A stretch of DNA of 64,000 nucleotides from Streptomyces tubercidicus (GTDB taxonomy: Bacteria > Actinomycetota > Actinomycetes > Streptomycetales > Streptomycetaceae): assembly GCF_027497495.1 (NCBI RefSeq), contig NZ_CP114205.1:5766001-5830000 (forward strand), written 5' to 3'. The notes beneath the pieces are model-generated. The model was not told where the DNA came from. It was given only the letters and a program-made list of their open reading frames with translations, and did not search any database. This document shows, piece by piece, positions 26,074 through 34,244 of this stretch; positions within the stretch are counted from its first letter, which is position 1; each line of letters begins with the position of its first letter. The position numbers and the translations under genes are program-made.

Positions 26074-26805
26074 TCACACCGTGCGTGCCGCCCGACGGTA
26101 CGCGTACACCGCGTATCCGCCGAAGAGTGCCAGCCAGAGGGCCAGCACCGCTACCGATCCCAGGCCCGGTGCGCTGTCGTGGGTGACGCTCCGGCCCAGC
26201 TCGGCGAAGCGGTTGCCGGGCGTCCACAGGGACAGTGAGCGCAGCCAGCCGGGGAACAGCTCGGCCGGGAACCACAGACCGCCGATGATCGACAGCAGCA
26301 GCATGCAGCCCGTATTGACCACGCCGGTGGACTGCGCGGACAGGCGGTACCCGTTGCCCAGGCCGAGCAGGGTGAAGGGCGCGGTGCCTATCCACAGCAG
26401 CCCGACCAGCGCGGCCCACTGCCAGGCCGGCAGCCGGACGCCGTTCACCAGCGCGCCCACCAGGAGTACGGCGACGAGGGCCGGCAGCACCGTCACCGAG
26501 CCGGTCAGCCCGCGGCCCACCACCACCCGCAGCGGGCTCAGCGGGGTGATGCGCAGCTGGCGCAGCCAGCCCAGCTGCTTGTCCTCGGCGACGCCGGTGC
26601 CGGTGCCGATCGCCGCGCCCAGCGCGCCGTACGCGGCCATGCCGACCATCGACGTGATCTTCCACTCCGGGTCGGCGCCGCCCGGCCCCGCGCCGATGTT
26701 GGTCATCAGGAGATACATCAGCACCGGCATCCCGATACCGAAGATGACAAAGCCCCGGTCGCGGAGGGTGCGGCGGACTTCGAGACGGAGGTAGTCGAGC
26801 ATCAC
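26074..26805 (-). CDS. ABC-2 type transporter permease
   Basis: A 243-residue integral membrane protein with six hydrophobic helices and the ABC-2 pattern LRLEVRRTLRDRGFVIFGIGMPVLMYL at its start. The start ATG overlaps the ATPase stop (ATGA). It would form the channel of the exporter powered by the ATPase at 26802-27785. Family members in DesK/DesR-linked operons export membrane-active antibiotics or lipids; the actual substrate here is unknown. Confidence 0.88.
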   Translation of the reverse strand: MMLDYLRLEVRRTLRDRGFVIFGIGMPVLMYLLMTNIGAGPGGADPEWKITSMVGMAAYGALGAAIGTGTGVAEDKQLGWLRQLRITPLSPLRVVVGRGLTGSVTVLPALVAVLLVGALVNGVRLPAWQWAALVGLLWIGTAPFTLLGLGNGYRLSAQSTGVVNTGCMLLLSIIGGLWFPAELFPGWLRSLSLWTPGNRFAELGRSVTHDSAPGLGSVAVLALWLALFGGYAVYAYRRAARTV

Positions 26806-27785
26806 ACGGTCTCCTTCGCGGACCGGGCGCCCGCCGTGGGTGCCGGGGCAACGGGGGTGGCTTCGGTGGAGGTGAGCGCGAGGAACGCGTCCTCCAGGCT
26901 GGTGGGGGTGACCTGCAGTCCGCGGACGTGGCCGAGGTCGGCCAGGGCCAGGACCGTCGCATCGGAGTCCGTCGTCCGCAGCAGTGCGCGGTCGCCGCGC
27001 ACCTCCACGGTGCGCACGCCGGGCAGCCCGGACAGCGGCCCGGTGGGTGCGCCCGCGAGGTCGAAGGAGACCCGTGAGCCGCCGGTCCGTCGCTTGATCT
27101 CCTCGCCGCTCCCGTCGGCGACCACCCGGCCGCGGTCGATCACGACGATCCGGTCGGCGTGCTCGTCCGCCTCCTCCAGGTAGTGGGTGGAGAACAGGAT
27201 GGTGTGGCCACGGCGGGCGTAGGCCCGCATCGAGCGCCAGAAGGCGCGGCGCGCCTCGACGTCCAGCGCCGCGGTCGGCTCGTCGAGCACCAGCAGCTCG
27301 GGGTTGCCGGCCAGCGCCACCGCGAAGCGGACCCGCTGGGCCTGCCCGCCGGAGAGCCGGTCCACCCGCCGCCCGCCGAACCCGTCGAGGCCCGCCAGTT
27401 CCAGGGCCTCGGTGACGTCCATGGGGCGCGGGTAGGTCGCGGCGACGAAGGTGATCAGTTCGCGGACGGTGACCCGCGGGATGGCCTTGCCGTCCTGCAG
27501 CATGGCGCCCACCCGGCCCGCGCGCACCGCGGACTCCGGGGTGTCGCCGAACAGCCGGACCGTCCCCGAGCTGGGCTGGAGCAGCCCCAGCAGCATGTTG
27601 AGGGTGGTGGATTTCCCCGCGCCGTTCCGCCCGAGCAGTGCCACCGTCCCGCCCGTCGCGAGTTCCAGATCCAGTCCGTCCACGGCCCGCACCGCGCCAT
27701 AACTCCGTGTCACCCCGGAGAACCCCACCGCCGCGGCACCGCTCGCCCTTTCCGCCGTGACGCCGGGCCTTGTCGTCCCTGCCAT
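26802..27785 (-). CDS. ABC transporter ATP-binding protein (exporter)
   Basis: A 327-residue single-domain ATPase. Walker A is GRNGAGKSTT near residue 52, followed by a Q-loop, signature LSGGQAQR, Walker B LLVLDEPTAALD and the switch His in LFSTHYLEEADEH. A C-terminal extension of about 90 residues (DUF4162-like) follows. ATG 27785 is preceded by a GGGGTGAG ribosome binding site; the open frame extends 30 codons upstream without a better start. It begins the operon ABC ATPase, permease, kinase, regulator. Confidence 0.9.
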   Translation of the reverse strand: MAGTTRPGVTAERASGAAAVGFSGVTRSYGAVRAVDGLDLELATGGTVALLGRNGAGKSTTLNMLLGLLQPSSGTVRLFGDTPESAVRAGRVGAMLQDGKAIPRVTVRELITFVAATYPRPMDVTEALELAGLDGFGGRRVDRLSGGQAQRVRFAVALAGNPELLVLDEPTAALDVEARRAFWRSMRAYARRGHTILFSTHYLEEADEHADRIVVIDRGRVVADGSGEEIKRRTGGSRVSFDLAGAPTGPLSGLPGVRTVEVRGDRALLRTTDSDATVLALADLGHVRGLQVTPTSLEDAFLALTSTEATPVAPAPTAGARSAKETV

Positions 27786-27869
27786 GCTCACCCCGCCTTT
27801 CGTCTGCTGGTCTTCGACGTTACGGAGCGTGACCGAGCCGCGGTAGAGGCGAATGTTGATGATCCCTTC

Positions 27870-27881
27870 TGACAAATGTCA
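27870..27881. promoter_or_regulatory. Inverted repeat TGACA-N2-TGTCA
   Basis: TGACAAATGTCA is a short palindrome about 85 bases upstream of the ABC ATPase start. Its position suggests an operator for the linked LuxR-type regulator, but this is inferred from location only. Confidence 0.45.
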
Positions 27882-27985
27882 CGGTTCGCGCGAAGGGGGG
27901 GGTGGGCGACGCGGGAGCGGTGCGCGCCGCGCAGGGCGCAGGCGGCCCGCCCCCGGGAGGTTCTCCGCCGTTCGCGGGACCATTT

Positions 27986-28000
27986 CTGACAATCCGTCAG
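27986..28000. promoter_or_regulatory. Inverted-repeat operator CTGAC-N5-GTCAG
   Basis: CTGACAATCCGTCAG, extended by one matched base on each side, lies 49 bases left of a KstR-type site in front of the MaoC operon. It is nearly the same sequence as the element at 15037-15051. Confidence 0.55.
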
Positions 28001-28048
28001 AGGGCTTCCGGGTGCCGGACGGATCGGCTATACATGAGAGCCATCGGC

Positions 28049-28062
28049 TAGAACGCGTTCTA
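28049..28062. promoter_or_regulatory. KstR-type operator (perfect palindrome)
   Basis: TAGAACGCGTTCTA is a perfect 14-base palindrome, flanked by a further matched C and G, and fully matches TnnAACnnGTTnnA. It lies 121 bases before the MaoC hydratase start, so this is the best candidate operator in the window. Confidence 0.85.
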
Positions 28063-28183
28063 GAAGTGTGCCCTGTGCGCTGTCGGAGCGCGGCCGCGCC
28101 GACCAGATACGACCCCGGCTCGGGCGACGGTGCGGACGGCCGGGCCGGGGTCTTCCCCTCGTGGTGAAGGAGCAAGCAGCCCC

Positions 28184-29059
28184 ATGCCCATCGACGCCGC
28201 CAAGGCCACCTCCGCCGAGCCGCGGACCACCGAACTCGCCTGGGACCACAAGGACGTCCAGCTCTACCACCTCGGCATCGGCGCCGGTGCGGCCACCCCG
28301 GAGAAGCCCCACCCCGTTACCGACCCGGACGAACTGCGCTACACCCTGGAGAGCGCACTGCACGTGCTGCCCAGCTTCGCCACCGTGGCGGGCGGGGGCA
28401 TGGCGCTCGCCGGCGGGCTCTCCGCACCCGGCATCGATGTCGACCTCGCCGCGGTCCTGCACGGCGGCCAGACCGTCACCGTGCACCGCGCCCTCCCGGT
28501 ACGCGGCCGTGCCACCCAGACCTCCTCCGTGCCCGCCGTTTACGACAAGGGCAAGGCCGCGGTCATCGTGCTGCGCTCCGAAGTAGCCGACGACGACGGG
28601 CCCCTGTGGACCTGCGACACCCAGATCTTCGTCCGCGGGGAGGGCGGCTTCGGCGGCGAGCGCGGCCCCTCCGCCCGCCTCGAACTGCCCGACCGCGCCC
28701 CCGATCTGAGCACCGAACGCCCCCTCCGCCCGGACCAGGCGCTGCTCTACCGCCTCTCCGGCGACTGGAATCCGCTGCATGCCGACCCCGGGTTCGCCAA
28801 GCTCGCCGGGTTCGACCGGCCGATCCTGCACGGGCTGTGCACGTACGGGGTCACGCTCAAGGCCGTCGTCGACACGGTGCTCGGCGGGGATGTCGCACGG
28901 GTGCGGTCCTACACGACCCGCTTCGCCGGTGTGGTCTTCCCAGGGGAGACGCTGCGGATCCGCCTGTGGCGGGAGCCCGGCCGGGTCCTGGTATCGGTCA
29001 CCGCGGCCGACCGGGACGAGGCGCCGGTGCTGGCGGACACCGTGGTGGAGCACAGCTGA
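28184..29059 (+). CDS. MaoC-family enoyl-CoA hydratase (hydratase 2)
   Basis: A 291-residue double hot-dog (R)-specific enoyl-CoA hydratase. The hydratase-2 signature YRLSGDWNPLHADPGFAKLA holds the catalytic Asp and His near residues 196-205. The N-terminal hot-dog (about 10-150) is the inactive half, as in the hydratase part of peroxisomal multifunctional enzyme 2. It is similar in length and plan to the KstR-controlled Hsd4B hydratase of mycobacteria, from memory. GAAGGAG lies upstream of the ATG. It heads a likely operon with the alcohol dehydrogenase and SDR. Confidence 0.9.
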   Translation: MPIDAAKATSAEPRTTELAWDHKDVQLYHLGIGAGAATPEKPHPVTDPDELRYTLESALHVLPSFATVAGGGMALAGGLSAPGIDVDLAAVLHGGQTVTVHRALPVRGRATQTSSVPAVYDKGKAAVIVLRSEVADDDGPLWTCDTQIFVRGEGGFGGERGPSARLELPDRAPDLSTERPLRPDQALLYRLSGDWNPLHADPGFAKLAGFDRPILHGLCTYGVTLKAVVDTVLGGDVARVRSYTTRFAGVVFPGETLRIRLWREPGRVLVSVTAADRDEAPVLADTVVEHS

Positions 29060-29171
29060 TCCGCTGATCCCTATCGCACGCCCCGGCCGGCCCCGGCCGA
29101 ATGCCCCGTAAGGCACGCCCAGCCGGTCCGGACCGGGCCCGGACCCCCGCCCGTACGAGAGGAGCCGTGAC

Positions 29172-30248
29172 ATGCGCGCAGCCGTACAGCACGAGACAGG
29201 GCAGGACAAGCTCGAAGTCCTCGACGACATCGAGACGGTGGGCTTTGGCCCCGGCAAGGTCAGAATCCGCATCCGGGCGACCGGGCTGTGCCACTCCGAC
29301 CTCTCGGCGATGAACGGGGTACTGCCGCAGCCCGCGCCGTTCGTTCCAGGTCACGAGGGTGCCGGTGAGATCCTCGACGTGGGCGACGGCGTCACCGGAC
29401 TCGCCCAGGGGGACCGCGTCCTGATGTGCTGGCTGCCCGCCTGCGGCAGCTGTCCGTCGTGCCGGCGCGGCCAGACCCATCTCTGCCTGGCCGGATTCAT
29501 GAACGCCGGGACGCCCAACTTCCGGCGCTCCGGCGGGGATGTCTTCGGCTTCGCCGGTACCGGCACCTTTGCCGAGGAGGTCGTGGTCGCCGCCAACTGC
29601 GCGGTCCCGATCCCGGATGACGTCCCGTACGAGATCGCCGCGCTGATCGGCTGCGGTGTCACCACAGGACTGGGCGCCGCCCTCAACACCGCCCGGGTGG
29701 AGGCCGCTTCCTCGGTGGCGGTCATCGGATGCGGCGGTGTCGGCATCTCCGTCATCCAGGGCGCGAAGGCGTGCGGTGCCGCCCAGATCGTCGCCGTCGA
29801 CCCGGTGCCCGCCCGCCGGGAGGCCGCGCTGCGCTTCGGCGCGACCGAGGCCGTAGCGCCGGAGGAGTTCGCCGACGCCAAGGCGCGGATCACCGCGGGG
29901 GAGGGCTTCGACTATGTCTTCGAGGTGGTCGGCAAGTCCGCCACCGCCCGCACCGCCTACGAGATGACCCGGCGCGGCGGCACCCTGTGTGTGGTCGGCG
30001 CGGGGGCCATGGACGACACGTTCCAGGTCAATATGTTCGAGCTCTTCTTTGACGAGAAGCGGATCCTGCCGTCCCTGTACGGCGGCGCGGATGTGCTGCG
30101 CTCCTACGAGCGGGCCATCGCCCTGTGGCGGGCGGGCCGGATCGACCTCGAAGGTCTGATCACCCATCGCGTCCAGCTGGCCGAGATCAATGACGCGCTC
30201 GACCAGATGCGCTCCGGCACCGCGCTGCGCACCTGCATAGAGATCTGA
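29172..30248 (+). CDS. Zinc-dependent alcohol dehydrogenase (MDR family)
   Basis: A 358-residue medium-chain dehydrogenase. The catalytic zinc ligands are the Cys in ATGLCHSDL and His-Glu in PGHEGAGE. The structural zinc cysteines lie in CGSCPSCRRGQTHLC, and the Rossmann motif is VIGCGGVGISV with an Asp for NAD after the next strand. In the KstR-type setting it would oxidise a side-chain alcohol to the aldehyde used by the enzyme at 6502; this pairing is inferred. GAGAGGAG precedes the ATG. Confidence 0.9.
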   Translation: MRAAVQHETGQDKLEVLDDIETVGFGPGKVRIRIRATGLCHSDLSAMNGVLPQPAPFVPGHEGAGEILDVGDGVTGLAQGDRVLMCWLPACGSCPSCRRGQTHLCLAGFMNAGTPNFRRSGGDVFGFAGTGTFAEEVVVAANCAVPIPDDVPYEIAALIGCGVTTGLGAALNTARVEAASSVAVIGCGGVGISVIQGAKACGAAQIVAVDPVPARREAALRFGATEAVAPEEFADAKARITAGEGFDYVFEVVGKSATARTAYEMTRRGGTLCVVGAGAMDDTFQVNMFELFFDEKRILPSLYGGADVLRSYERAIALWRAGRIDLEGLITHRVQLAEINDALDQMRSGTALRTCIEI

Positions 30249-30315
30249 CCCCACCGTTCATCCCTCGCAGCGCACCGCACCGCACCGCGTGCCGCGACCA
30301 CTGGAGAGGACAGGA

Positions 30316-31275
30316 ATGGCACAGCCACTGGAGGGCCTGACCGCGATCGTCACCGGCGCCGGGCGCGGTCTGGGCCGCGCCGAGGCCCTCGAACTCGCCC
30401 GTCTCGGCGCACAGATCATCGTCAACGACTACGGGCAGCCGGGCCGCGACGGTTCGGGCTCGGCCTCCGCGGCGCCCGCCGAGGACGTCGTCGCCGAGAT
30501 CCGTGCGGCGGGCGGCAGCGCCGTCTCCCACGTCGGTGATGTCGCCGACCACGCGCAGGCCCGTGCGCTGGTGCGGCTGGCGGTCGAGACCTACGGGCAG
30601 CTCGACATCCTGGTCAACAACGCGGGCATTCTCCGCGACCGGATGGTGTTCTCGATGACCGAGGACGAGTGGGACTCGGTCATCCGCGTGCACCTCAAAG
30701 GCCACTTCAACACCACCCGCTTCGCCGCGGCCCACTGGCGCGAGCGCTCCAAGGCGGCCGGCGGCCCGGTCCACGGACGGATCGTCAACACCTCCTCCGA
30801 ATCGTTCCTCGCGGGCTCGGCGGGCCAGCCCAATTACGCGGCGGCCAAGGGCGGCATCGTCGGCCTGACGACCTCCACGGCGCTGGCGCTCGGCAAATAC
30901 GGGGTGACCGCCAATGCGATCTGCCCCCGCGCCCGCACCCGTATGACCGAGGACGTCTTCGCGTCCATCCCTGCGCAGCAGGGGGGCCAGGACGCCGCGG
31001 ACGGCCGGCTCGACGCCCTCGCGCCCGAGCACGTCGCACCGCTCGTCGGCTATCTCGCCTCACCGGCCGCGGCCCGGGTCAACGGCCAGCTGCTGGTCGT
31101 CCACGGCGGCATGGTCGCCATCGCCGAACGCCCGCGGATCGCCGCCAAGTTCGACACCGCGAAGGATGTCTTCAGCTTCCAGGAACTCGATGATCTGCTG
31201 ACGCCGTATTACGCACAGCGTCCGCCGGAGGAGACCTTCGCGGCGCCCGAGGTGCTGGGCCTCAAGCACGACTGA
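30316..31275 (+). CDS. SDR oxidoreductase, 17-beta-HSD4/Hsd4A-like 3-hydroxyacyl-CoA dehydrogenase
   Basis: A 319-residue short-chain dehydrogenase. The NAD motif is TGAGRGLGRAEALEL, an insert with VNDYG is typical of the multifunctional enzyme 2 group, NNAGILRD follows, and the catalytic Ser/Tyr/Lys lie in NTSSESFLAGSAGQPNYAAAKGG. The hydratase 2 and dehydrogenase parts fused in animal HSD17B4 are here separate proteins in one operon. The reaction expected is oxidation of (3R)-hydroxyacyl-CoA. GGAGAGGACAGGA precedes the ATG. Confidence 0.9.
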   Translation: MAQPLEGLTAIVTGAGRGLGRAEALELARLGAQIIVNDYGQPGRDGSGSASAAPAEDVVAEIRAAGGSAVSHVGDVADHAQARALVRLAVETYGQLDILVNNAGILRDRMVFSMTEDEWDSVIRVHLKGHFNTTRFAAAHWRERSKAAGGPVHGRIVNTSSESFLAGSAGQPNYAAAKGGIVGLTTSTALALGKYGVTANAICPRARTRMTEDVFASIPAQQGGQDAADGRLDALAPEHVAPLVGYLASPAAARVNGQLLVVHGGMVAIAERPRIAAKFDTAKDVFSFQELDDLLTPYYAQRPPEETFAAPEVLGLKHD

Positions 31276-31344
31276 CGGGGCGGACCACGCACCACGGCCG
31301 TCAGCACGCACCACTGGCCACGCACCACAGTCGTGGCCAGCACA

Positions 31345-31393
31345 ACGGCCGTGACCTCCGCCCGCCGTCCAGCGGTGCGGTGGTCACGGCCGT
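31345..31393. terminator. Bidirectional terminator hairpin
   Basis: A perfect 12-bp stem (ACGGCCGTGACC and its complement) encloses a 25-base loop between the converging SDR gene and the small gene at 31430-31597. Copies of CACGGCCGT nearby (about 31297-31350) may offer alternative pairings. Confidence 0.65.
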
Positions 31394-31429
31394 GATGCCG
31401 TCCGGCGGTCCGGGCGCCCCGGACCGGTG

Positions 31430-31597
31430 CTACGCGTCCTGCGTCTGCTTGTCCCGGCGGTGCCGGCCATGAGGGGTGGAGCCGGACTCCTCCGCGGCGG
31501 CGGGGCCACGGTGCCTGCCGGAGCTTGCGGCCTCGGCGGCCTGGGCGGATGCCTCCTGCGGGCGCGCCTGGGTCGTGTCGGTTCGGGCTTCGGACAT
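31430..31597 (-). CDS. Small hydrophilic protein of unknown function
   Basis: A possible 55-residue, highly hydrophilic protein rich in Ala, Gln, Glu, Arg and Ser, with no hydrophobic or cysteine segment. The ATG at 31597 has GGAG 13 bases upstream, which is far. Small acidic/basic proteins like this are common in Streptomyces. I cannot assign a role and it could be a chance frame. Confidence 0.4.
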   Translation of the reverse strand: MSEARTDTTQARPQEASAQAAEAASSGRHRGPAAAEESGSTPHGRHRRDKQTQDA

Positions 31598-31695
31598 GAA
31601 GAGAGTCACTCCGTCAGTTCGCTTACAGCTGTACGCGTCGGGACCTCGCCCGACGACCGCCACGGCTGCTCCCGAGCGGCACTGCCGGTGGCCGG

Positions 31696-33081
31696 TCAAC
31701 CGGCTGCGCAGCCCCCGCCCGAAATTCTAACGGGGCCGGAAATCACGCTCCACCGGGTCTGCCGGGCCGCCAGAGGTGCCTCTTGCAAGGGAACTGGCCT
31801 GCACGTTTGGGGATGTCCGGGGATACACGGCGGTTCCGCGTCCATGGCCTGAGGTTGTGCAGATGCTGTGGAGCGGTTGTCGGAATCCACTGCATCCTGG
31901 ACAATTTCCGCGCCCTTCTCGGTAGCGCCCCTGGGGGGCGAGGTCTCCGGGGGACTCACGGGCTCCACGGCCTCCACGGGCGTCACGGACCCCACCGGTT
32001 CCGCGGGCTCCACTGGCCCCGGCAGTCGCACCGGCTCCACCGGCCGTGGCGACCCCACCCGCCCCACCGGCTCCCCCGCCACCGCCATCCGCGCCACCCC
32101 GCACGGCGCCGCCTCCGTCGCGTACGGCAGCAGCAGTTCGCCGCCCGCCGTCCACAGGCCGGTCCCCGTCAGCCAGCCCTCCGGAGCCGGGTACTGCCGC
32201 AACTGCCGCCCGGAGGGCCGCCAGACGCCCAGCCAGGTGCCGCGTGCCGAGGCCATCCGGAACGCCACCGCACAGCTCTCCGGCGCCAGCATCTGCCCTG
32301 GTTGCACCGCGAACGGCGTGATCGTCCCTTCGGTGGGCCGCAGGCACTCCGGGAAGCGCACCGGGAGGCTGCTGCCCAGTACGTCCCAGCCCAGCCGGCC
32401 GTGCCCCGGGGCGTCCGAGTGCACGAGCAGCAGCCCGCTGTCCGGATCGGCCAGTAGCAGCCGGTCGTTGCTCTCCTCGGTGATCTGCAGCAGCGGACCG
32501 GTTTCGCCGCCCCGTTCCAGGTCGACCACCACGGTCTTGGTCCGGCCGTCCAACTCCCGGTCCAGCGCCAGCAGTCGGCCGACGCGGTCCAGCCACACGC
32601 CGCCCGTGCAGCGCCCCGGGATCCGGGTGACCCGCTCGGGTCCGCCGGTCCCGCCGTGCACCAGCCACAGCGTGGTGTGGTCCGCCCCGGGCGCGAGCGC
32701 GTACGCGAGGGTCCCGCCCGGGGCGGGCGGCAGCAGGATCAGCCGGGGGGCCGCCACGGTGCCCACCATGAGGTGGCTCGTTCCGGGGCCCGCCGGGTAG
32801 AGCAGGGAGACGGCGAAACGGTCGGCGACCCGGCGCAGGATCAGCACCCGTCCGTCCGTGAGCGGCAGCACCGAGCTGTCCGGCTCCTCGGGCTGGGTGC
32901 CCGGCAGCGGCACGGCGTACGGCTCGGGGCCGCTCAGTGTCCAGCGCTCCGGAAACCAGCTTCCGGCGGCGTCGTCGTGCCGGGCGAGCCGGGCGGCGTA
33001 CGAGCCGTCGGCGGCGATCGTCAGGCGCCCGCCATACGGGCCGGCCGGCGCCATGGTGTCCTCAGTGGCACAGATCGTCAT
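31696..33081 (-). CDS. Cytoplasmic beta-propeller-like protein of unknown function
   Basis: A 461-residue protein without signal peptide or membrane helices. Residues 1-350 consist of repeated strand-rich segments such as DGRVLILRRVADRFAVSLLY, TTLWLVHGG and GRLLALDRELDGRTK, suggesting a beta-propeller. From about 350 to 410 a Pro/Val/Glu repeat (PVEPVRLPGPVEPAEPVGSV) forms a linker, and the last 50 residues contain three Cys. GGAGGTGACC precedes the ATG at 33081. Function unknown; it stands alone between two divergent units. Confidence 0.7.
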   Translation of the reverse strand: MTICATEDTMAPAGPYGGRLTIAADGSYAARLARHDDAAGSWFPERWTLSGPEPYAVPLPGTQPEEPDSSVLPLTDGRVLILRRVADRFAVSLLYPAGPGTSHLMVGTVAAPRLILLPPAPGGTLAYALAPGADHTTLWLVHGGTGGPERVTRIPGRCTGGVWLDRVGRLLALDRELDGRTKTVVVDLERGGETGPLLQITEESNDRLLLADPDSGLLLVHSDAPGHGRLGWDVLGSSLPVRFPECLRPTEGTITPFAVQPGQMLAPESCAVAFRMASARGTWLGVWRPSGRQLRQYPAPEGWLTGTGLWTAGGELLLPYATEAAPCGVARMAVAGEPVGRVGSPRPVEPVRLPGPVEPAEPVGSVTPVEAVEPVSPPETSPPRGATEKGAEIVQDAVDSDNRSTASAQPQAMDAEPPCIPGHPQTCRPVPLQEAPLAARQTRWSVISGPVRISGGGCAAG

Positions 33082-33347
33082 CGAGTGGTCACCTCCAGTC
33101 GGCAACCGAAGGTAGTTTTCGTACTTCCGGCCGAACGCTGAAAGTTGTGGCACTTCACGTATAAGGGTGGCAGTTGTCCGGTTCGCCGGTGCCGGGTGGC
33201 GCGATTGTGCTCCGGAGTTCCAGGGCCCCGGCCGCCCCGGGCCGGTGCGTCCGACAGGAGCGGCACCGGGCCGTCCGTTCCCGCGCTCGCCTAAGGGGGA
33301 GCGTGAGGGGGAGGCGGCAGAGGGAGAGGGGTGGAGGACCCGACGCC

Positions 33348-34244
33348 ATGTCACAGCCGGGAGGTAACCTTCCCTCCGTGCCCGTACTGTCTGAAGTCCT
33401 CACCGCGCTCGACGCCCTCTGGCCCCCCGAGCGGGCCGAAGGGTGGGACGCCGTCGGCACGGTCTGCGGAGACCCCGATGCTGAGGTCCGCCGTGTGCTG
33501 TTCGCCGTCGACCCGGTCCAGGAGATCGTCGACGAGGCGGTGACGCTCGGCGCCGACCTGCTCGTCACCCACCATCCGCTCTATCTGCGCGGTACGACGA
33601 CGGTCGCGGCCGCCACCTTCAAGGGCAAGGTGGTGCACACCCTCATCAAGCACGACATCGCCCTGCATGTCGCGCACACCAACGCCGACACCGCCGACCC
33701 CGGTGTCTCCGACGCCCTGGCCGGCGCCCTGGACCTGCGCATCACCGGCCCGCTGGTCCCGGACCCGAGCGATCCGGCGGGCCGCCGCGGCCTGGGCCGG
33801 ATCTGTGAGCTGGCGCATCCGATGACGCTGGCCGAGCTCGCCGCCCACGCCGCCGAGCGGCTGCCCGCCACCGCGCAGGGCATCCGGGCGGCCGGTGACC
33901 CGGACCGTGAGATCCGGACCCTCGCCGTCTCCGGCGGCTCCGGCGACAGCCTCTTCGATGACGTACGGGCGGCCGGTGTGGATGCGTTCCTCACTGCCGA
34001 TCTGCGTCACCACCCGGCCTCCGAGGCCACCCAGAAGAGCCCGCTGGCGCTGCTCGACGCCGCCCACTGGGCCACCGAATGGCCGTGGTGCGAGCAGGCC
34101 GCAGCCCAGCTCGACGCGGTCTCCGAGCGGCACGACTGGGGCCTGCGCACGCATGTCTCCCGTACGGTCACCGATCCCTGGACCGCCCACGCGGCGTCCA
34201 CCCCACCCGTCACCCCGACGCACACCACAGGAGCCCCACGCTGA
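33348..34244 (+). CDS. Nif3-like dinuclear metal center protein
   Basis: A 298-residue member of the Nif3/YbgI family (formerly called GTP cyclohydrolase 1 type 2). The metal ligands are visible in LLVTHHPLYLRG (two His), VAHTNADTADPGVSD (His/Asp) and the C-terminal segment LRHHPASEATQ. The biochemical role of the family is unsettled. ATG 33348 is preferred for its GGAGGA at nine bases; GTG 33378 is an alternative. The stop overlaps the next start at CTGA, so the two genes are translationally coupled. Confidence 0.85.
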   Translation: MSQPGGNLPSVPVLSEVLTALDALWPPERAEGWDAVGTVCGDPDAEVRRVLFAVDPVQEIVDEAVTLGADLLVTHHPLYLRGTTTVAAATFKGKVVHTLIKHDIALHVAHTNADTADPGVSDALAGALDLRITGPLVPDPSDPAGRRGLGRICELAHPMTLAELAAHAAERLPATAQGIRAAGDPDREIRTLAVSGGSGDSLFDDVRAAGVDAFLTADLRHHPASEATQKSPLALLDAAHWATEWPWCEQAAAQLDAVSERHDWGLRTHVSRTVTDPWTAHAASTPPVTPTHTTGAPR

